The notes beneath the pieces are model-generated. The model had not been told where the DNA came from. It saw only the letters and a list, made by a program, of their open reading frames with translations, and ran no database searches. DNA of 55,305 bases from Neptuniibacter sp. UBA6509 (lineage in GTDB: Bacteria > Pseudomonadota > Gammaproteobacteria > Pseudomonadales > Balneatricaceae), in the NCBI GenBank assembly GCA_002435145.1, contig DJLT01000043.1, forward strand, positions 27,950 to 83,254, read 5' to 3'. Within the stretch, counting starts at the first letter, position 1; every line of letters begins with the position of its first letter. The position numbers and the translations under genes are program-made. This document shows, piece after piece, positions 1 through 9,115 of this stretch.

Positions 1-26
1 GATTAAAGTAACGGCAACTAAAAAGC

Positions 27-1754
27 TTAATCAACTCTATAACAAACACGATTTCGTCCGTTTTCTTTCGCCTGATATAGGTAATGATCTGCGCTACCTA
101 AAAGGTCAGAAAAATTAGCATTTCCCCGTTTAAGTTCAGATATCCCAATGCTGACCGTGTACTGGGTTGTGTGCTGATTAGTCGTTACCTCATGGTTTGA
201 AAATGTTGTAACGAGCCTTTCAGCTATTGCGATAGCTTCAGCATGCTTGGTTTCAGGTAGTAAAAGTAGAAACTCTTCCCCTCCCCAGCGGGCAACTAAG
301 TCCCCTGCACGTAACTCCTTAGAAAGAGCACGCGCTAAATCAAGCAGTACAATATCACCATGAGCATGCCCATGCTCATCGTTAATCTTCTTAAAATAGT
401 CGATATCCAATATCATTAAACAGAGGTTTCTATTGTTACGAATTGCATTACTAAAGATTGGCTTCATCAATTTATTAAAGCCACGTCGATTATATAGCCC
501 TGTTAACTGATCTCTATCAGCTAATCGTTGCGCCAATACCTTTTCATCTTGGCTTATACGGAATTGGTAAGCCAAAGCCAGTGCAAAAAGGACAGCCTCA
601 AGTAAAATGCCATATTCAACTGCATGAAAACCAAGCGAATTATATTCCACCAGACCAGATACCGTAAAAGCAGTAATGACCGCACTGATCACCGCAAAAA
701 CAGCAGCCCCAAGAAAATATGGGGCCTCCTTAACTCCCTGAAAACAAGCGACGGAACCCGCAATGATCATCAAGACCGCAAACGGAACAACCCCTATAAA
801 TGCGGTATAAAGTAAGCAGAGGAGATTATCCAAGAGCAAAAAAAGAATAAGGCAGACTGCCAAGACAAAACTGAAAATATTAAAGCTCTTGTCGAGACGT
901 GGAAAACGGCTGGGTAACGCTAAAAACATGCTAGCAAATACTAAACCGCTCAATGCAAACATAATCATCAAGACAGGAATAATCGTATTCTGAACTTGAG
1001 GCCAATCGGACCAGAGCCATTGATAGCCATGCCCTGTATAAGCTGCATTAAGAAAAATGAATGACGTTAAATAAAATGAATAATAAAGATAGCGGCGGCT
1101 TTTCAGACTAAAAAAGAGCAGCGCATTATAGATTAGTAAAGCGATTAGGAAGCCATATATGATTCCGTAAGTGTAACCGGATTCAACTTGGCGGTCGGTA
1201 AACTCTTGCGGTGTATAAAGAAACAGCGGTAACACCTGAGGGTCATCAGATTCAATACGGATGAGGACGGTAGTAGCGCCCTGCATGAACTCATGCGGGA
1301 AGGAGAAAAAGCGATTACTTCGTTGCGCGTCATAAGGAAGGCTATCCCCTGTCTCAGTCTGCTGTACTAATTGCCCCTGATGCAAAAAGAAGACACTGAT
1401 TTTATCCAACCATGAGTTTTCTATTTGTAGGTATCTAAGCGCGGTGGCTTTAGCGTTATGGAGCTCAAAACTAATCCATACAGGGGCAGAGCCCAAGCCA
1501 AAATTAAGAATATCACTTTGAGAATGCTGCCCTTGAGTCTTAATATTTTCTAACGCATCAGCATAACTTAACTCTGAGTCGTGTTGCTCATGGAAATAGC
1601 GGATATATGATGATTCAATCGCGGGGCCATCTTCAATACTTTGTGCGCCATATACCAAAGTCGGCACGAGTATAGATACCCAAGTCGCCAAGACAAGGCC
1701 GCACCACCGGTATAAAAAGGGCAATATAAACCGATATACATTTTTTCCCTGCAC
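27..1754 (-). CDS. 7TMR-DISM membrane diguanylate cyclase
   Basis: Predicted inner-membrane enzyme that makes cyclic di-GMP from two GTP. A signal-like hydrophobic segment (about residues 12-37) is followed by an extracytoplasmic 7TMR-DISM extracellular domain (about 45-185), a block of about seven to eight membrane helices (195-400) and a C-terminal GGDEF domain (415-570). The active-site motif is GGEEF at 491-495, with an intact RxxD inhibitory I-site (RAGD, 482-485) five residues upstream, so product inhibition is expected. The start is GTG; a GAGG ribosome site lies five bases upstream and no ATG fits better. The input signal is unknown; DISM sensor domains commonly bind carbohydrates or other small ligands. 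It stands alone, 146 bases downstream of the EF-hand protein gene on the same strand. Confidence 0.93.
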   Translation of the reverse strand: MQGKNVYRFILPFLYRWCGLVLATWVSILVPTLVYGAQSIEDGPAIESSYIRYFHEQHDSELSYADALENIKTQGQHSQSDILNFGLGSAPVWISFELHNAKATALRYLQIENSWLDKISVFFLHQGQLVQQTETGDSLPYDAQRSNRFFSFPHEFMQGATTVLIRIESDDPQVLPLFLYTPQEFTDRQVESGYTYGIIYGFLIALLIYNALLFFSLKSRRYLYYSFYLTSFIFLNAAYTGHGYQWLWSDWPQVQNTIIPVLMIMFALSGLVFASMFLALPSRFPRLDKSFNIFSFVLAVCLILFLLLDNLLCLLYTAFIGVVPFAVLMIIAGSVACFQGVKEAPYFLGAAVFAVISAVITAFTVSGLVEYNSLGFHAVEYGILLEAVLFALALAYQFRISQDEKVLAQRLADRDQLTGLYNRRGFNKLMKPIFSNAIRNNRNLCLMILDIDYFKKINDEHGHAHGDIVLLDLARALSKELRAGDLVARWGGEEFLLLLPETKHAEAIAIAERLVTTFSNHEVTTNQHTTQYTVSIGISELKRGNANFSDLLGSADHYLYQAKENGRNRVCYRVD

Positions 1755-1900
1755 CGGTACCTCTACAAAGTCCTACTAAGCACTTAAGATTAGCACTTCT
1801 GTAAGAATTTTATAAAGCGCTTAGCGCCTATTTTGTAGGATATAAGCAGTTTTTACATAGATCTGGAACACTTTTAATTCAGTTAAAGGTAAATTCCGGA

Positions 1901-3484
1901 TCAATCACCACCTTTAAACGAGTCTGATTCCTCATTATCGATCTGTCTCAACGTTTGAATAATCTCTTTCAGGTGATCGTATTTATCCCGCTCTTGAACT
2001 AACTGCTTCTCTGTTTGATCACTCAACCGCTGTAGAACAGAGAGCCTCTCACTGTCAACAAAGACGAACTCTTGCTCCTCTTCCTTACTATGACTTTCTG
2101 TTACCTGCTCTTCATAACTTGAGCTACTCTCTTCCTTGCGCGCGACTAATTCCTCAGTTTGGCGCTCTTGTGCTAACAACATATCCAACAGTGTTAATCG
2201 CTCTTGCGGTTCAGCATCCTCTTCACCACCGATATCTATGGCTTGGCTTAAGCGGTTAATAGCGTCATTATATTGCTCTGCAAGGCTCCTAGTTCCATCT
2301 CCAGTCACTTGCTCCTCTCGGATCGCTATATCCAATTCCTGAATTGTCGATACATTTCCATCTTCATAAAGGAAAACGCCACTACGTTTAACTTGGCCTA
2401 ATAAGTTATTCTGATCATCCGTTAAATCAAAGCTTGAAGAAGTAGAGCCCAGATAGATCGCACCAACACCCGCTTCTGTTAAGCTCATTAATTGGTCATT
2501 GCCCTCAGCATCTTTGCTCCACACTTTCAGTTTGGAAAAGATCTCATCATTTTCGTCAATCCATTGATTATTATCTGCGTCATATTCCGCTAGATGACTA
2601 AAACCGCTCTGTCCTTGGGTACCAAATAATTCAGAGCCATCATTTATTTCACCATCATTATTGATATCGAATGCAAGAAACCCACTTCCTTGAGCAACAA
2701 ATGAAATATCCTCTTTCTGGCCATCAGCATTTAAATCAAAACTAAAACTACTATTGGTCAGGCCCGCGGCTCCTCCATGAAGGTTAATCACAAGCGGGTC
2801 TATTAAGTTGCGACTGAGCAGATCTTCTTTATAGCTTTCTTCCAGCTTAAAGCTCCGCTCCATTTCTAGTTCGAGCATGAAGTTAATCTCTCGACCATCT
2901 TCAGTAGTAATGACGCCTTGAGTGCCTACATTCGTTTTTTCATTTTCTGTATAAACACGCTGCTCAACAATTTGGACTCTCGCCTCCTCGAACTGTATCT
3001 GCCCGACTTCAAGAACGGGGGCCGTCAGTTCAAAATTAAGCTCATCTGAACCTGTTGAGGCTCGAAATTCATCAATATTGATCTGTTCTGTTTCATGATA
3101 GAGTTGCGCTGAAACCGCCTGTGCTAATAGATCAACAGGGGGTGCAGTAATCACTACGGGTGCACTTCGCACTTCTACACTTTGGATTTGTGCATCTTTA
3201 TGTATAACCGTTTCAACCAACGAGGCTATATTTTGATTCTGCTTAATTTGAGTCGTCTGATCACCCGACTTAATATTGGAAACACTTGAAACACTGGACG
3301 CTTTCTCTGAGCGCATTCGTGCATCATATGAGAGATCAACACGAGTACCAGAACCCCAGGTCCCTGTACCAGAAGCAGGCAAAGACAGACCTCGCTCTAC
3401 ACTACTCCCCAACTGTTGGGGTGTATCAGTCGATGTCTTTTCATGTTGGCTATTAAACCCAACCGTCGCACTGGTAATAATCAT
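1901..3484 (-). CDS. Uncharacterised EF-hand/RTX-loop protein, 527 aa, no signal peptide
   Basis: Function unknown. The N-terminal 230 residues are Ser/Thr/Gln/Glu-rich and look disordered. The centre (about 245-385) holds calcium-loop-like motifs: FDLNADG (249-255), FDINNDGEINDGSELFG (272-288) and YDADNNQWIDENDEIF (301-316), followed by LKVW. This spacing resembles the loop region found in large RTX/haemolysin-type proteins of Proteobacteria. The last 130 residues are Glu/Gln-rich with coiled-coil character. There is no signal peptide, membrane segment or obvious glycine-rich nonapeptide secretion array, so location is uncertain. The ATG start gives an N-terminus MIITSATVGF. It precedes the diguanylate cyclase on the same strand. 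Calcium binding is inference from motifs only. Confidence 0.75.
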   Translation of the reverse strand: MIITSATVGFNSQHEKTSTDTPQQLGSSVERGLSLPASGTGTWGSGTRVDLSYDARMRSEKASSVSSVSNIKSGDQTTQIKQNQNIASLVETVIHKDAQIQSVEVRSAPVVITAPPVDLLAQAVSAQLYHETEQINIDEFRASTGSDELNFELTAPVLEVGQIQFEEARVQIVEQRVYTENEKTNVGTQGVITTEDGREINFMLELEMERSFKLEESYKEDLLSRNLIDPLVINLHGGAAGLTNSSFSFDLNADGQKEDISFVAQGSGFLAFDINNDGEINDGSELFGTQGQSGFSHLAEYDADNNQWIDENDEIFSKLKVWSKDAEGNDQLMSLTEAGVGAIYLGSTSSSFDLTDDQNNLLGQVKRSGVFLYEDGNVSTIQELDIAIREEQVTGDGTRSLAEQYNDAINRLSQAIDIGGEEDAEPQERLTLLDMLLAQERQTEELVARKEESSSSYEEQVTESHSKEEEQEFVFVDSERLSVLQRLSDQTEKQLVQERDKYDHLKEIIQTLRQIDNEESDSFKGGD

Positions 3485-3701
3485 GCTATTTCCCGCCGTA
3501 GATTAACTCTATTAACCTGATTTTATGAGTAGAAAAAGAGATCTAGAGACTCAGCATATCGGCCCATGAGACAAGATAATGAGGAAAAAGGTGATAGGCA
3601 CAATAGGTACAGAAACAGTTATTAAATCAGCACTTCTCATTAAGGCTTCATTCGCACTTGTCTGATATGCTTAAGGTAATTGCAAACTGGGAATGAGCAT
3701 A

Positions 3702-4472
3702 ATGAAAAAAACATATCTGATAGCCTCTCTTCTTGCTGCTTCACTTTCTACCAGCGCAGTAAATGCGGGCTGGGCCGATAAACTAAAAGAAGCGGTTCAG
3801 GACGAAGAGATACAAAAAACTGTTTTAGATACAGCCAAAGGGTCGACTTCGTCCGGAAAAACCACCAACCTTTCAACCGAAACCTTAATTAATGGTCTAA
3901 AAGAAGCATTGGAAGTTGGCAGCAAGCGCGCAATTGAAGAGATTAGCCAGCCTGGCGGTTATCTAGATAATAAGAACATACGCATTCCTCTACCTGATGG
4001 TGTTGATAAAGTTGCTTCTATCCTTAAAAAGTACGGACTGGAAGAACAAGTTAATCAGTTTGAAGAAAGTATGAACCGTGCAGCAGAGAAAGCGGCTCCC
4101 CAAGCCACTGAGCTGATCGTAGGTGCGGTTAAAGAGATGAGCTTTGAAGACGCCAAAAAGATCTATTCAGGTCCAGATGATGCGGCTACACAGTATTTTA
4201 AAGACAAAACAAGCAGTAAACTAAGAACACTTTTTCAGCCTAGTGTACAAGAGTCGCTAGGCCAAGTGGGCGCGACTAAGTACTACAACGAGCTAGCAGG
4301 CCAAGCGAAAGATATTCCTTTTGTAGGAGATAAAGTTAACGTAGATCTCGACAGTTACGTGACTGAAGAGGCTTTAAACGGATTATTTACGATGCTTGCA
4401 GCGGAAGAGAAAAAGATTAGAGAAAACCCTGCTGCACGTACCACGGATCTGTTAAAACAAGTTTTTAACTGA
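3702..4472 (+). CDS. DUF4197 exported protein
   Basis: Secreted or periplasmic protein of the DUF4197 family; biochemical function unknown. A clear signal peptide (positively charged MKK, hydrophobic stretch, cleavage near VNA-GW at residue 22) is followed by an alpha-helical domain with the family pattern: an early Gly-Leu-Lys-Glu-Ala-Leu segment, then a YLDNKNIRIPLPDG segment, and a C-terminal domain ending in NPAARTTDLLKQVF. The ATG at 3702 is preferred over the in-frame ATG at 3693, because GGGA at 3689-3692 is nine bases upstream of 3702 and the shorter form starts with a normal signal sequence. Single-gene unit ending at a bidirectional terminator. Confidence 0.85.
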   Translation: MKKTYLIASLLAASLSTSAVNAGWADKLKEAVQDEEIQKTVLDTAKGSTSSGKTTNLSTETLINGLKEALEVGSKRAIEEISQPGGYLDNKNIRIPLPDGVDKVASILKKYGLEEQVNQFEESMNRAAEKAAPQATELIVGAVKEMSFEDAKKIYSGPDDAATQYFKDKTSSKLRTLFQPSVQESLGQVGATKYYNELAGQAKDIPFVGDKVNVDLDSYVTEEALNGLFTMLAAEEKKIRENPAARTTDLLKQVFN

Positions 4473-4520
4473 TCTTTAGCTTATAGCTACTGCGAAACTG
4501 AAAGAAACAGAGCACAAAAA

Positions 4521-4549
4521 AGCCGAGAACAGTTAACTGATTCTCGGCT
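4521..4549. terminator. Bidirectional intrinsic terminator
   Basis: A 9-bp perfect stem, AGCCGAGAA (4521-4529) with TTCTCGGCT (4541-4549), with an 11-base loop that can extend the stem through AGTT/AACT. A-run upstream and T-run downstream allow it to work for both converging genes, DUF4197 (+) and DUF3622 (-). Confidence 0.9.
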
Positions 4550-4570
4550 TTTTTATATCAGTGTGTTGGA

Positions 4571-4885
4571 CTATTCGTCGTGACCTGATTCATTGCGGGA
4601 CTCTTCCCAGCGGGCTTGAGCCTCTTCATGACGTGCCTGCGCTTGAGCTTCTGCTTCGATGCGCTCTTCACGACGATCCGCTTTGCGTTTGTTACGCTCT
4701 TTCTGTTGTTCCATAAACTGCTTTAGCTCTGCTTCACCCCAAGCCTTAGCTTCATCTTCAGTCGCAAACCCATCCTGACGCTTTGACACAACGATCTTAC
4801 GGGCACTTGCTTGTCGCAAAATTTTTACAGACCAGGTTTCACCTTCTGCAATCACTTGATAGTCGTACTTCTTACCCTTGGCCAT
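4571..4885 (-). CDS. DUF3622 family protein
   Basis: Small soluble protein of 104 residues, recognised as DUF3622-like from the N-terminal half (KYDYQVIAEG, WSVKILRQASARK, VVSKRQDGFATEDEAKAWGE), a compact beta-rich fold followed by a helix. The C-terminal half is a highly charged Glu/Arg/Lys/Ala helix (about 55-104) likely to be a single long coiled helix. Function is unknown; no catalytic residues are evident. AGGA lies upstream of the ATG. Monocistronic, converging on the terminator shared with the DUF4197 gene. Confidence 0.75.
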   Translation of the reverse strand: MAKGKKYDYQVIAEGETWSVKILRQASARKIVVSKRQDGFATEDEAKAWGEAELKQFMEQQKERNKRKADRREERIEAEAQAQARHEEAQARWEESRNESGHDE

Positions 4886-5088
4886 TCATTTTTCCTGAAG
4901 ATAGAAATGATTCAATAATGTGCGCATTCTACCACGCTTCTTTCTGAGTTAGGGTAGATTTATTTATTCAGTTTAGCCGCTTAATCCTTGGTCAACTGGC
5001 GCCAACATACTTGAGAGTTTAGAATAGCCCTATTCGTTATTAAATTTTAACTTTTATCCCGCCCAGACTTATATAAAAAAGAGATCGC

Positions 5089-5508
5089 ATGAAATCGCCT
5101 GATATAGACACGCCGGTATCAACAAATTCTGAAACAAACCAAACAAAAAATGGTTTTTTAGCTTTGGTATCCAAACTTTGCTTTGACGAAAAATTGCCTA
5201 TTCGTTTCATGTATAAGTCAGTGCCTGAACACCTGAACGATACAGGCTGGCGCATGTTTACAGGTTATGAAACCGAAGAATACTTAGAAGATGAACTTTC
5301 TAACTTGGTACCTGTACCTGTTGAAAAGATGTGTAGTTTAGATGCTTCATTGAAAGAGCTTGTTACTTACAATGCGGGGACTGTTTGGGAGCGCATTCCA
5401 GGAAGTGATAAGTGGGAGCGTGTACACGATTATAAGATCCCCTCAGCCAATGTAGACGTTGATATAACAAACGATATCGATCGTTTTAATGTTGAGCAGA
5501 GCGATTAA
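5089..5508 (+). CDS. DUF2185 (Imm33-like) domain protein
   Basis: Small soluble protein of 139 residues. Residues about 45-115 carry a DUF2185-type pattern: GWRMFTGYETEEYL, a short variable region, then LVTYNAGTVWERIPGSDKW. This family includes stand-alone proteins and polymorphic-toxin immunity proteins (Imm33-like). No toxin gene is adjacent, so an immunity role is not supported here. The N-terminal 35 residues are polar and probably flexible. AAGAGAT six bases or so upstream supports the ATG. The gene ends before a stem-loop with a short T-run. Confidence 0.7.
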   Translation: MKSPDIDTPVSTNSETNQTKNGFLALVSKLCFDEKLPIRFMYKSVPEHLNDTGWRMFTGYETEEYLEDELSNLVPVPVEKMCSLDASLKELVTYNAGTVWERIPGSDKWERVHDYKIPSANVDVDITNDIDRFNVEQSD

Positions 5509-5534
5509 GAATAACCTCATGCAGATGCATAGAT

Positions 5535-5571
5535 AGACAGTAGAGCATTCACCTGGCTTTACTGTCTTTTA
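5535..5571 (+). terminator. Probable intrinsic terminator of the DUF2185 gene
   Basis: An 8-bp stem, AGACAGTA (5535-5542) with TACTGTCT (5560-5567), with a 17-base loop that contains an inner AGC/GCT pairing, followed by TTT. It sits 27 bases after the stop codon. The long loop and short T-run make it weaker than the other terminators here. Confidence 0.5.
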
Positions 5572-5617
5572 GATTCTGCGCTTTTAGGTTCTGTCTTTTT
5601 AAATTGCACTCTATTAC

Positions 5618-5929
5618 TTATCTGATATGAATCGCTAACCAGATAGTCTCTTGTGTCTGATCGGTCCATTCAACCCGATGCTTCTCATTAGCAGGCAAAA
5701 AAAGATGATCTCCGGATTCTAAAATCACCTCTTCCTGACCCTCGATTAACAATCCCGCTCGTCCTTGAATAACAACCACCCATTCATCCCAATCTTGGTC
5801 ATACCATTCTCCGTCTGGCGTTGACTGCCCAGTGGAAACTATACGCTCTATTGTGACATTATCTTTAGATAGCAATGTCTCGAAGAGCTCTTCATCTTTT
5901 CTAGGAACAGGAAGATTAAATAGGTTCAT
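5618..5929 (-). CDS. Cupin domain protein
   Basis: Single-domain cupin of about 103 residues. The WVVVIQGRAGLLIEG strand pair, the ESGDHLFLPANEKHRV turn and the terminal TIWLAIHI strand are the two conserved cupin motifs; the His of KHRV and upstream acidic/aromatic residues could form part of a metal site, although the usual second His pair is reduced. Substrate unknown. The open frame extends to 5950, but the ATG at 5929 is preferred: AGGAAGAG lies upstream, and the start MNLFNLP is a natural cupin N-terminus. It is monocistronic and lies just downstream of the DUF2185 gene in opposite orientation. Confidence 0.85.
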   Translation of the reverse strand: MNLFNLPVPRKDEELFETLLSKDNVTIERIVSTGQSTPDGEWYDQDWDEWVVVIQGRAGLLIEGQEEVILESGDHLFLPANEKHRVEWTDQTQETIWLAIHIR

Positions 5930-5997
5930 AAGGTTGCGACTCTTCCTCATTTAAGGACACTCACTCATTTAAAACAACTCGAAGTGAATCACACATA

Positions 5998-6028
5998 GAA
6001 AAAAGCCCGAGGTTATTAAACTCGGGCA
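5998..6028 (-). terminator. Intrinsic terminator of the chemoreceptor gene
   Basis: On the minus strand GCCCGAG (6028-6022), nine-base loop, CTCGGGC (6012-6006) and then a run of T residues. It begins 23 bases after the stop codon of the chemoreceptor gene. Confidence 0.9.
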
Positions 6029-6050
6029 TCTCAATCAAATCAATCGTATA

Positions 6051-8054
6051 TTAGCGAAGAGTAAACCTCGATAAAGTATGCTCTAGGTGTGAAGCTGAAG
6101 AGGACATCTCTTCGGCCAGACTAGAAGTATTCCTTGCCGCTCCTTCAGAGCTATCAGCAACCTCAGAAATGGCAGCCAAACTTTCATGTAGATGGTTCAC
6201 TAAACTACTTTGCTCTTCTGCCGCCGATGCAATACCCGCATTCATCTGATTCATTTCAGACAGTTCATTGTTGATTTCATGCAGAACATCACTAGCACGC
6301 GCCATCTCTGAAACATTTTCAGTCACAGAACTACTCGTACGTTCCATCATCGCTACGGCACGCTTAGCACAATCTTGTAGTTTACTTAGCGTCTCTCGGA
6401 TCTCTCCAGTCGATTCTTGTGTGCGCTGTGCCAAGGTTCTTACTTCATCTGCAACGACCGCAAAACCTCGCCCTTGCTCACCTGCTCGTGCCGCTTCAAT
6501 AGCTGCGTTAAGGGCAAGTAAGTTTGTTTGATCCGCTATTTCACTGATAACACTAGATACGGCATGGATATTCTGTACATCTTTGTCTAATTCACTAATC
6601 ACTTCACTAGTAGTGGAAACCTCATTAGACAGTTCATTAAAGGACTGAGTCGTTTTCTGAACCACCGACAGTCCTTCAGACGCCATCGATTCAACACTTT
6701 GAGCCGTTGAAGAAGCCATATTCGTATTTTGTGCAATATCAGCAGAACTTGTCGCTAGATCACCTACGCCGTCGGCAATGCGAGAGGTTTCCTCTTTCTG
6801 GCGTGCGACACCATCGCGGGTTTGAGCCGATTCGCTGTTCAGGCGTTTAGAATTATCAGAGACAAGGTCTGTCGCGCGTTTAGTCTCCCTCACTAACTGC
6901 TCAAAGCCATCAGCTACTTTATTCATGCCCACAGAGATGGCTGCCATCTCATCTTTACCGCGGTAATCTAATCTCGCAGCAAGGTCACCATTCGCTAATT
7001 TATCAGAGACCTCTTTAAACCCTTCCATCGCTTGAATCGTTGAACGGTAAAAACCCATAAATAGATAAAAAGCGAGAAAAACAGCAATAGAGATAACCAC
7101 GAGAATGAGATTACGGCTAAATGTCTGCTTATCTAAGTACGCTTGCTCCTTAGCATACAGCGACGGCAGCATTGTCTTATACAACGCTAATACCTGTTTA
7201 ATCGCTTTAGTACCTTCAGAAAATACCTCATCAGCATTAACCGCAAGACTATCAGGCTTTATAACATTAGTTTGAATATAACTAACATAATTAGCGACAC
7301 TCTTTTCTGCTGCCGCAATTTCATCACGCATATCAGACAACTCAGGCATGGCCATTCCTTCTGATAGGCCTGGATATATCTCCTCTAAACGGTCAACTAA
7401 ATTACTAACATAGATAAAGCTGTCTGGCGTAAAACTACCTTTTGCAGCGACACCCGATGCTTTACCTCGTAGCTGCCCTGCCTCGTCAATAATTTGAGGC
7501 AGAAAAGCCGCAACATTATTGATCATAAAGGTCGTGCCAATATTAGGGTCAAGTTCTAAAGAGAACTCACGCAGAATAATATGGTTGAATCGTCTTACTT
7601 CAGCAGCAAACTCATTATGTAATTCAAATATAACAGCAGGCTCTTTGCCTGATATGCTCGACTTGATAACCCGCCAATGTTTATCCAAGTCGGCAATAAG
7701 TGATTTAGTCTCTGAACTAACATCTTGAGTACCCGATTTCAGCACTTTCAGTGCTTGATCCACTTTAGCACGACGATCAAGAACTTTACTTTCAACGGCA
7801 CTATTCCCATTTAGCAAAGCATTCGTTAAACCTCGGTGCTGACCAATGTTTACCACTAAAGGTTCTGTGAGCTGTATTATTTCGATACCGCGAAGCTCAT
7901 CTTTTGTTAAATTAATACTTCGGCTAAGCTCCTGCCAATACAACACAACCGTAAGTACCAAAGGAATTAGAAAAAGAACACTGACAACACTAAATTTGGC
8001 AGGGTATTTCATACTCCCCATCAGTGTTGCCGCCGGACTAATCCAAGATGCCAT
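6051..8054 (-). CDS. Methyl-accepting chemotaxis protein
   Basis: Transmembrane chemoreceptor. One membrane helix near residues 20-40, a periplasmic all-helical sensor of about 265 residues, a second helix (about 314-333), a HAMP linker (335-390) and a long signalling coiled coil whose conserved tip contains [20 protein letters not shown] followed by [14 protein letters not shown]. The sensor contains two copies of a GQxRG motif ([11 protein letters not shown] and [11 protein letters not shown]) about 120 residues apart, reminiscent of nitrate/nitrite-sensing (NIT-like) helical sensors; the ligand is unknown. The longer frame begins with a TTG at 8060; the ATG at 8054 is chosen because GGAGAT lies six bases upstream of that TTG. 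The protein ends without a CheR pentapeptide. Confidence 0.95.
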   Translation of the reverse strand: MASWISPAATLMGSMKYPAKFSVVSVLFLIPLVLTVVLYWQELSRSINLTKDELRGIEIIQLTEPLVVNIGQHRGLTNALLNGNSAVESKVLDRRAKVDQALKVLKSGTQDVSSETKSLIADLDKHWRVIKSSISGKEPAVIFELHNEFAAEVRRFNHIILREFSLELDPNIGTTFMINNVAAFLPQIIDEAGQLRGKASGVAAKGSFTPDSFIYVSNLVDRLEEIYPGLSEGMAMPELSDMRDEIAAAEKSVANYVSYIQTNVIKPDSLAVNADEVFSEGTKAIKQVLALYKTMLPSLYAKEQAYLDKQTFSRNLILVVISIAVFLAFYLFMGFYRSTIQAMEGFKEVSDKLANGDLAARLDYRGKDEMAAISVGMNKVADGFEQLVRETKRATDLVSDNSKRLNSESAQTRDGVARQKEETSRIADGVGDLATSSADIAQNTNMASSTAQSVESMASEGLSVVQKTTQSFNELSNEVSTTSEVISELDKDVQNIHAVSSVISEIADQTNLLALNAAIEAARAGEQGRGFAVVADEVRTLAQRTQESTGEIRETLSKLQDCAKRAVAMMERTSSSVTENVSEMARASDVLHEINNELSEMNQMNAGIASAAEEQSSLVNHLHESLAAISEVADSSEGAARNTSSLAEEMSSSASHLEHTLSRFTLR

Positions 8055-8091
8055 TTTCAAATCTCCATGTTTTTTGAATACTTATTCAGAA

Positions 8092-9033
8092 TTAACCATA
8101 TAGGGCAAGTCTAAGGGAAGAAGGTTCCTTAAGCTTCTTTATTTTTTCAAATAAAATTCCAGCTTCATCATACTCTCGCTGTAAATGGTGTAGCCACTGC
8201 TTTAAACGACCATGCACATACTTGGCAGCAATATCTTGCTCAACTCTATTCAAATAAAGTTCTATTAACTTAAGCACCTGTTGCCAATTAAAGGAAGAAA
8301 AACTTTCATCACGTTGGTGATGCTTGATTGCGAGTGCAAGATCAGGCCTTGCGATAAGCCCTCTTCCAATCATGATGTTGTCACAACCACTCACCACTTG
8401 GCATTTTTGATAATCATCCCAATTCCACACTTCACCGTTTGCCGTAATTGGAATATCTACCGCTTCCCTTATCTTAGCTATCCATTCCCAATGCGCTGGC
8501 GGACGATAACCTTCCAGTTTGGTACGCGCATGTATCGTCAGTCCATCCGCTTTAGCATCAGCGATTGCTTGGGCGTTTTCCAACGCAAGACTTTTATCTT
8601 TATTACCTAAACGCATTTTAGCGGTAACAGGCGTATTACTCGGTACTGATTCGCGGACCGCTTTGACTATCTCATAGATCAGCTCTGGTGTATCTAGCAG
8701 TACCGCTCCACCTTTACTTTTATTGACCGTTTTTGCCGGGCAACCAAAATTAAGATCAATTCCAGGCGCACCTAATTTAGCCGCTTTACGTGCGTTTCCA
8801 GCAAGAACGGTTGGGTCACTGCCTAATAACTGTAAAACAACTGGAGTTCCTGCGGGAGTTCTGCCTTTATTAAAAAGCTCAGGGCATAAACGTCTGAACA
8901 CTTTAGCCGGTAAAACCCGATCGCTTACGCGTACAAACTCTGTGACGCATTGATCAATACCGCCGACTTGGGTCAGCAGATCTCGCATTGTGTAATCGAC
9001 AACGCCTTCCATCGGTGCAAGGATAATTTTCAA
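8092..9033 (-). CDS. dusC: tRNA-dihydrouridine(16) synthase DusC
   Basis: Flavoenzyme that reduces uridine in the D-loop of tRNA (position 16 in the E. coli homologue). The TIM-barrel N-terminus LAPMEGVVDYTMRDLL, the VTEFVRV segment, the catalytic Cys region LNFGCPAKTVNKSKGGAVLL, the MRLG strand, ADGLTIHARTK and the FMN-binding ANGEVW and IMIGRGLIARP motifs are all present. Length 313 residues matches DusC (about 315). The DusC-type signature ITEFVRV/VTEFVRV and C-terminal helical domain separate it from DusA and DusB. The start is TTG: no ATG or GTG occurs upstream before an in-frame stop, and the protein begins exactly where E. coli DusC does. It is divergent from thpR. Confidence 0.92.
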   Translation of the reverse strand: MKIILAPMEGVVDYTMRDLLTQVGGIDQCVTEFVRVSDRVLPAKVFRRLCPELFNKGRTPAGTPVVLQLLGSDPTVLAGNARKAAKLGAPGIDLNFGCPAKTVNKSKGGAVLLDTPELIYEIVKAVRESVPSNTPVTAKMRLGNKDKSLALENAQAIADAKADGLTIHARTKLEGYRPPAHWEWIAKIREAVDIPITANGEVWNWDDYQKCQVVSGCDNIMIGRGLIARPDLALAIKHHQRDESFSSFNWQQVLKLIELYLNRVEQDIAAKYVHGRLKQWLHHLQREYDEAGILFEKIKKLKEPSSLRLALYG

Positions 9034-9115
9034 AATAGGACAGCTACAGATAAGATGATATAAAAGCGCTATTATATGATAGCTTTAAGTCACAAAGGCA
9101 GTTAATGGTACTAAT

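Noticed and set aside
5040-5255. 71-codon ORF on the minus strand opposite the DUF2185 gene
   Set aside because: Fully antisense to a better supported gene and without a ribosome site or domain.
5089-5508. Toxin-immunity module
   Set aside because: The neighbours are DUF3622 and cupin genes; no toxin or secretion gene is near.
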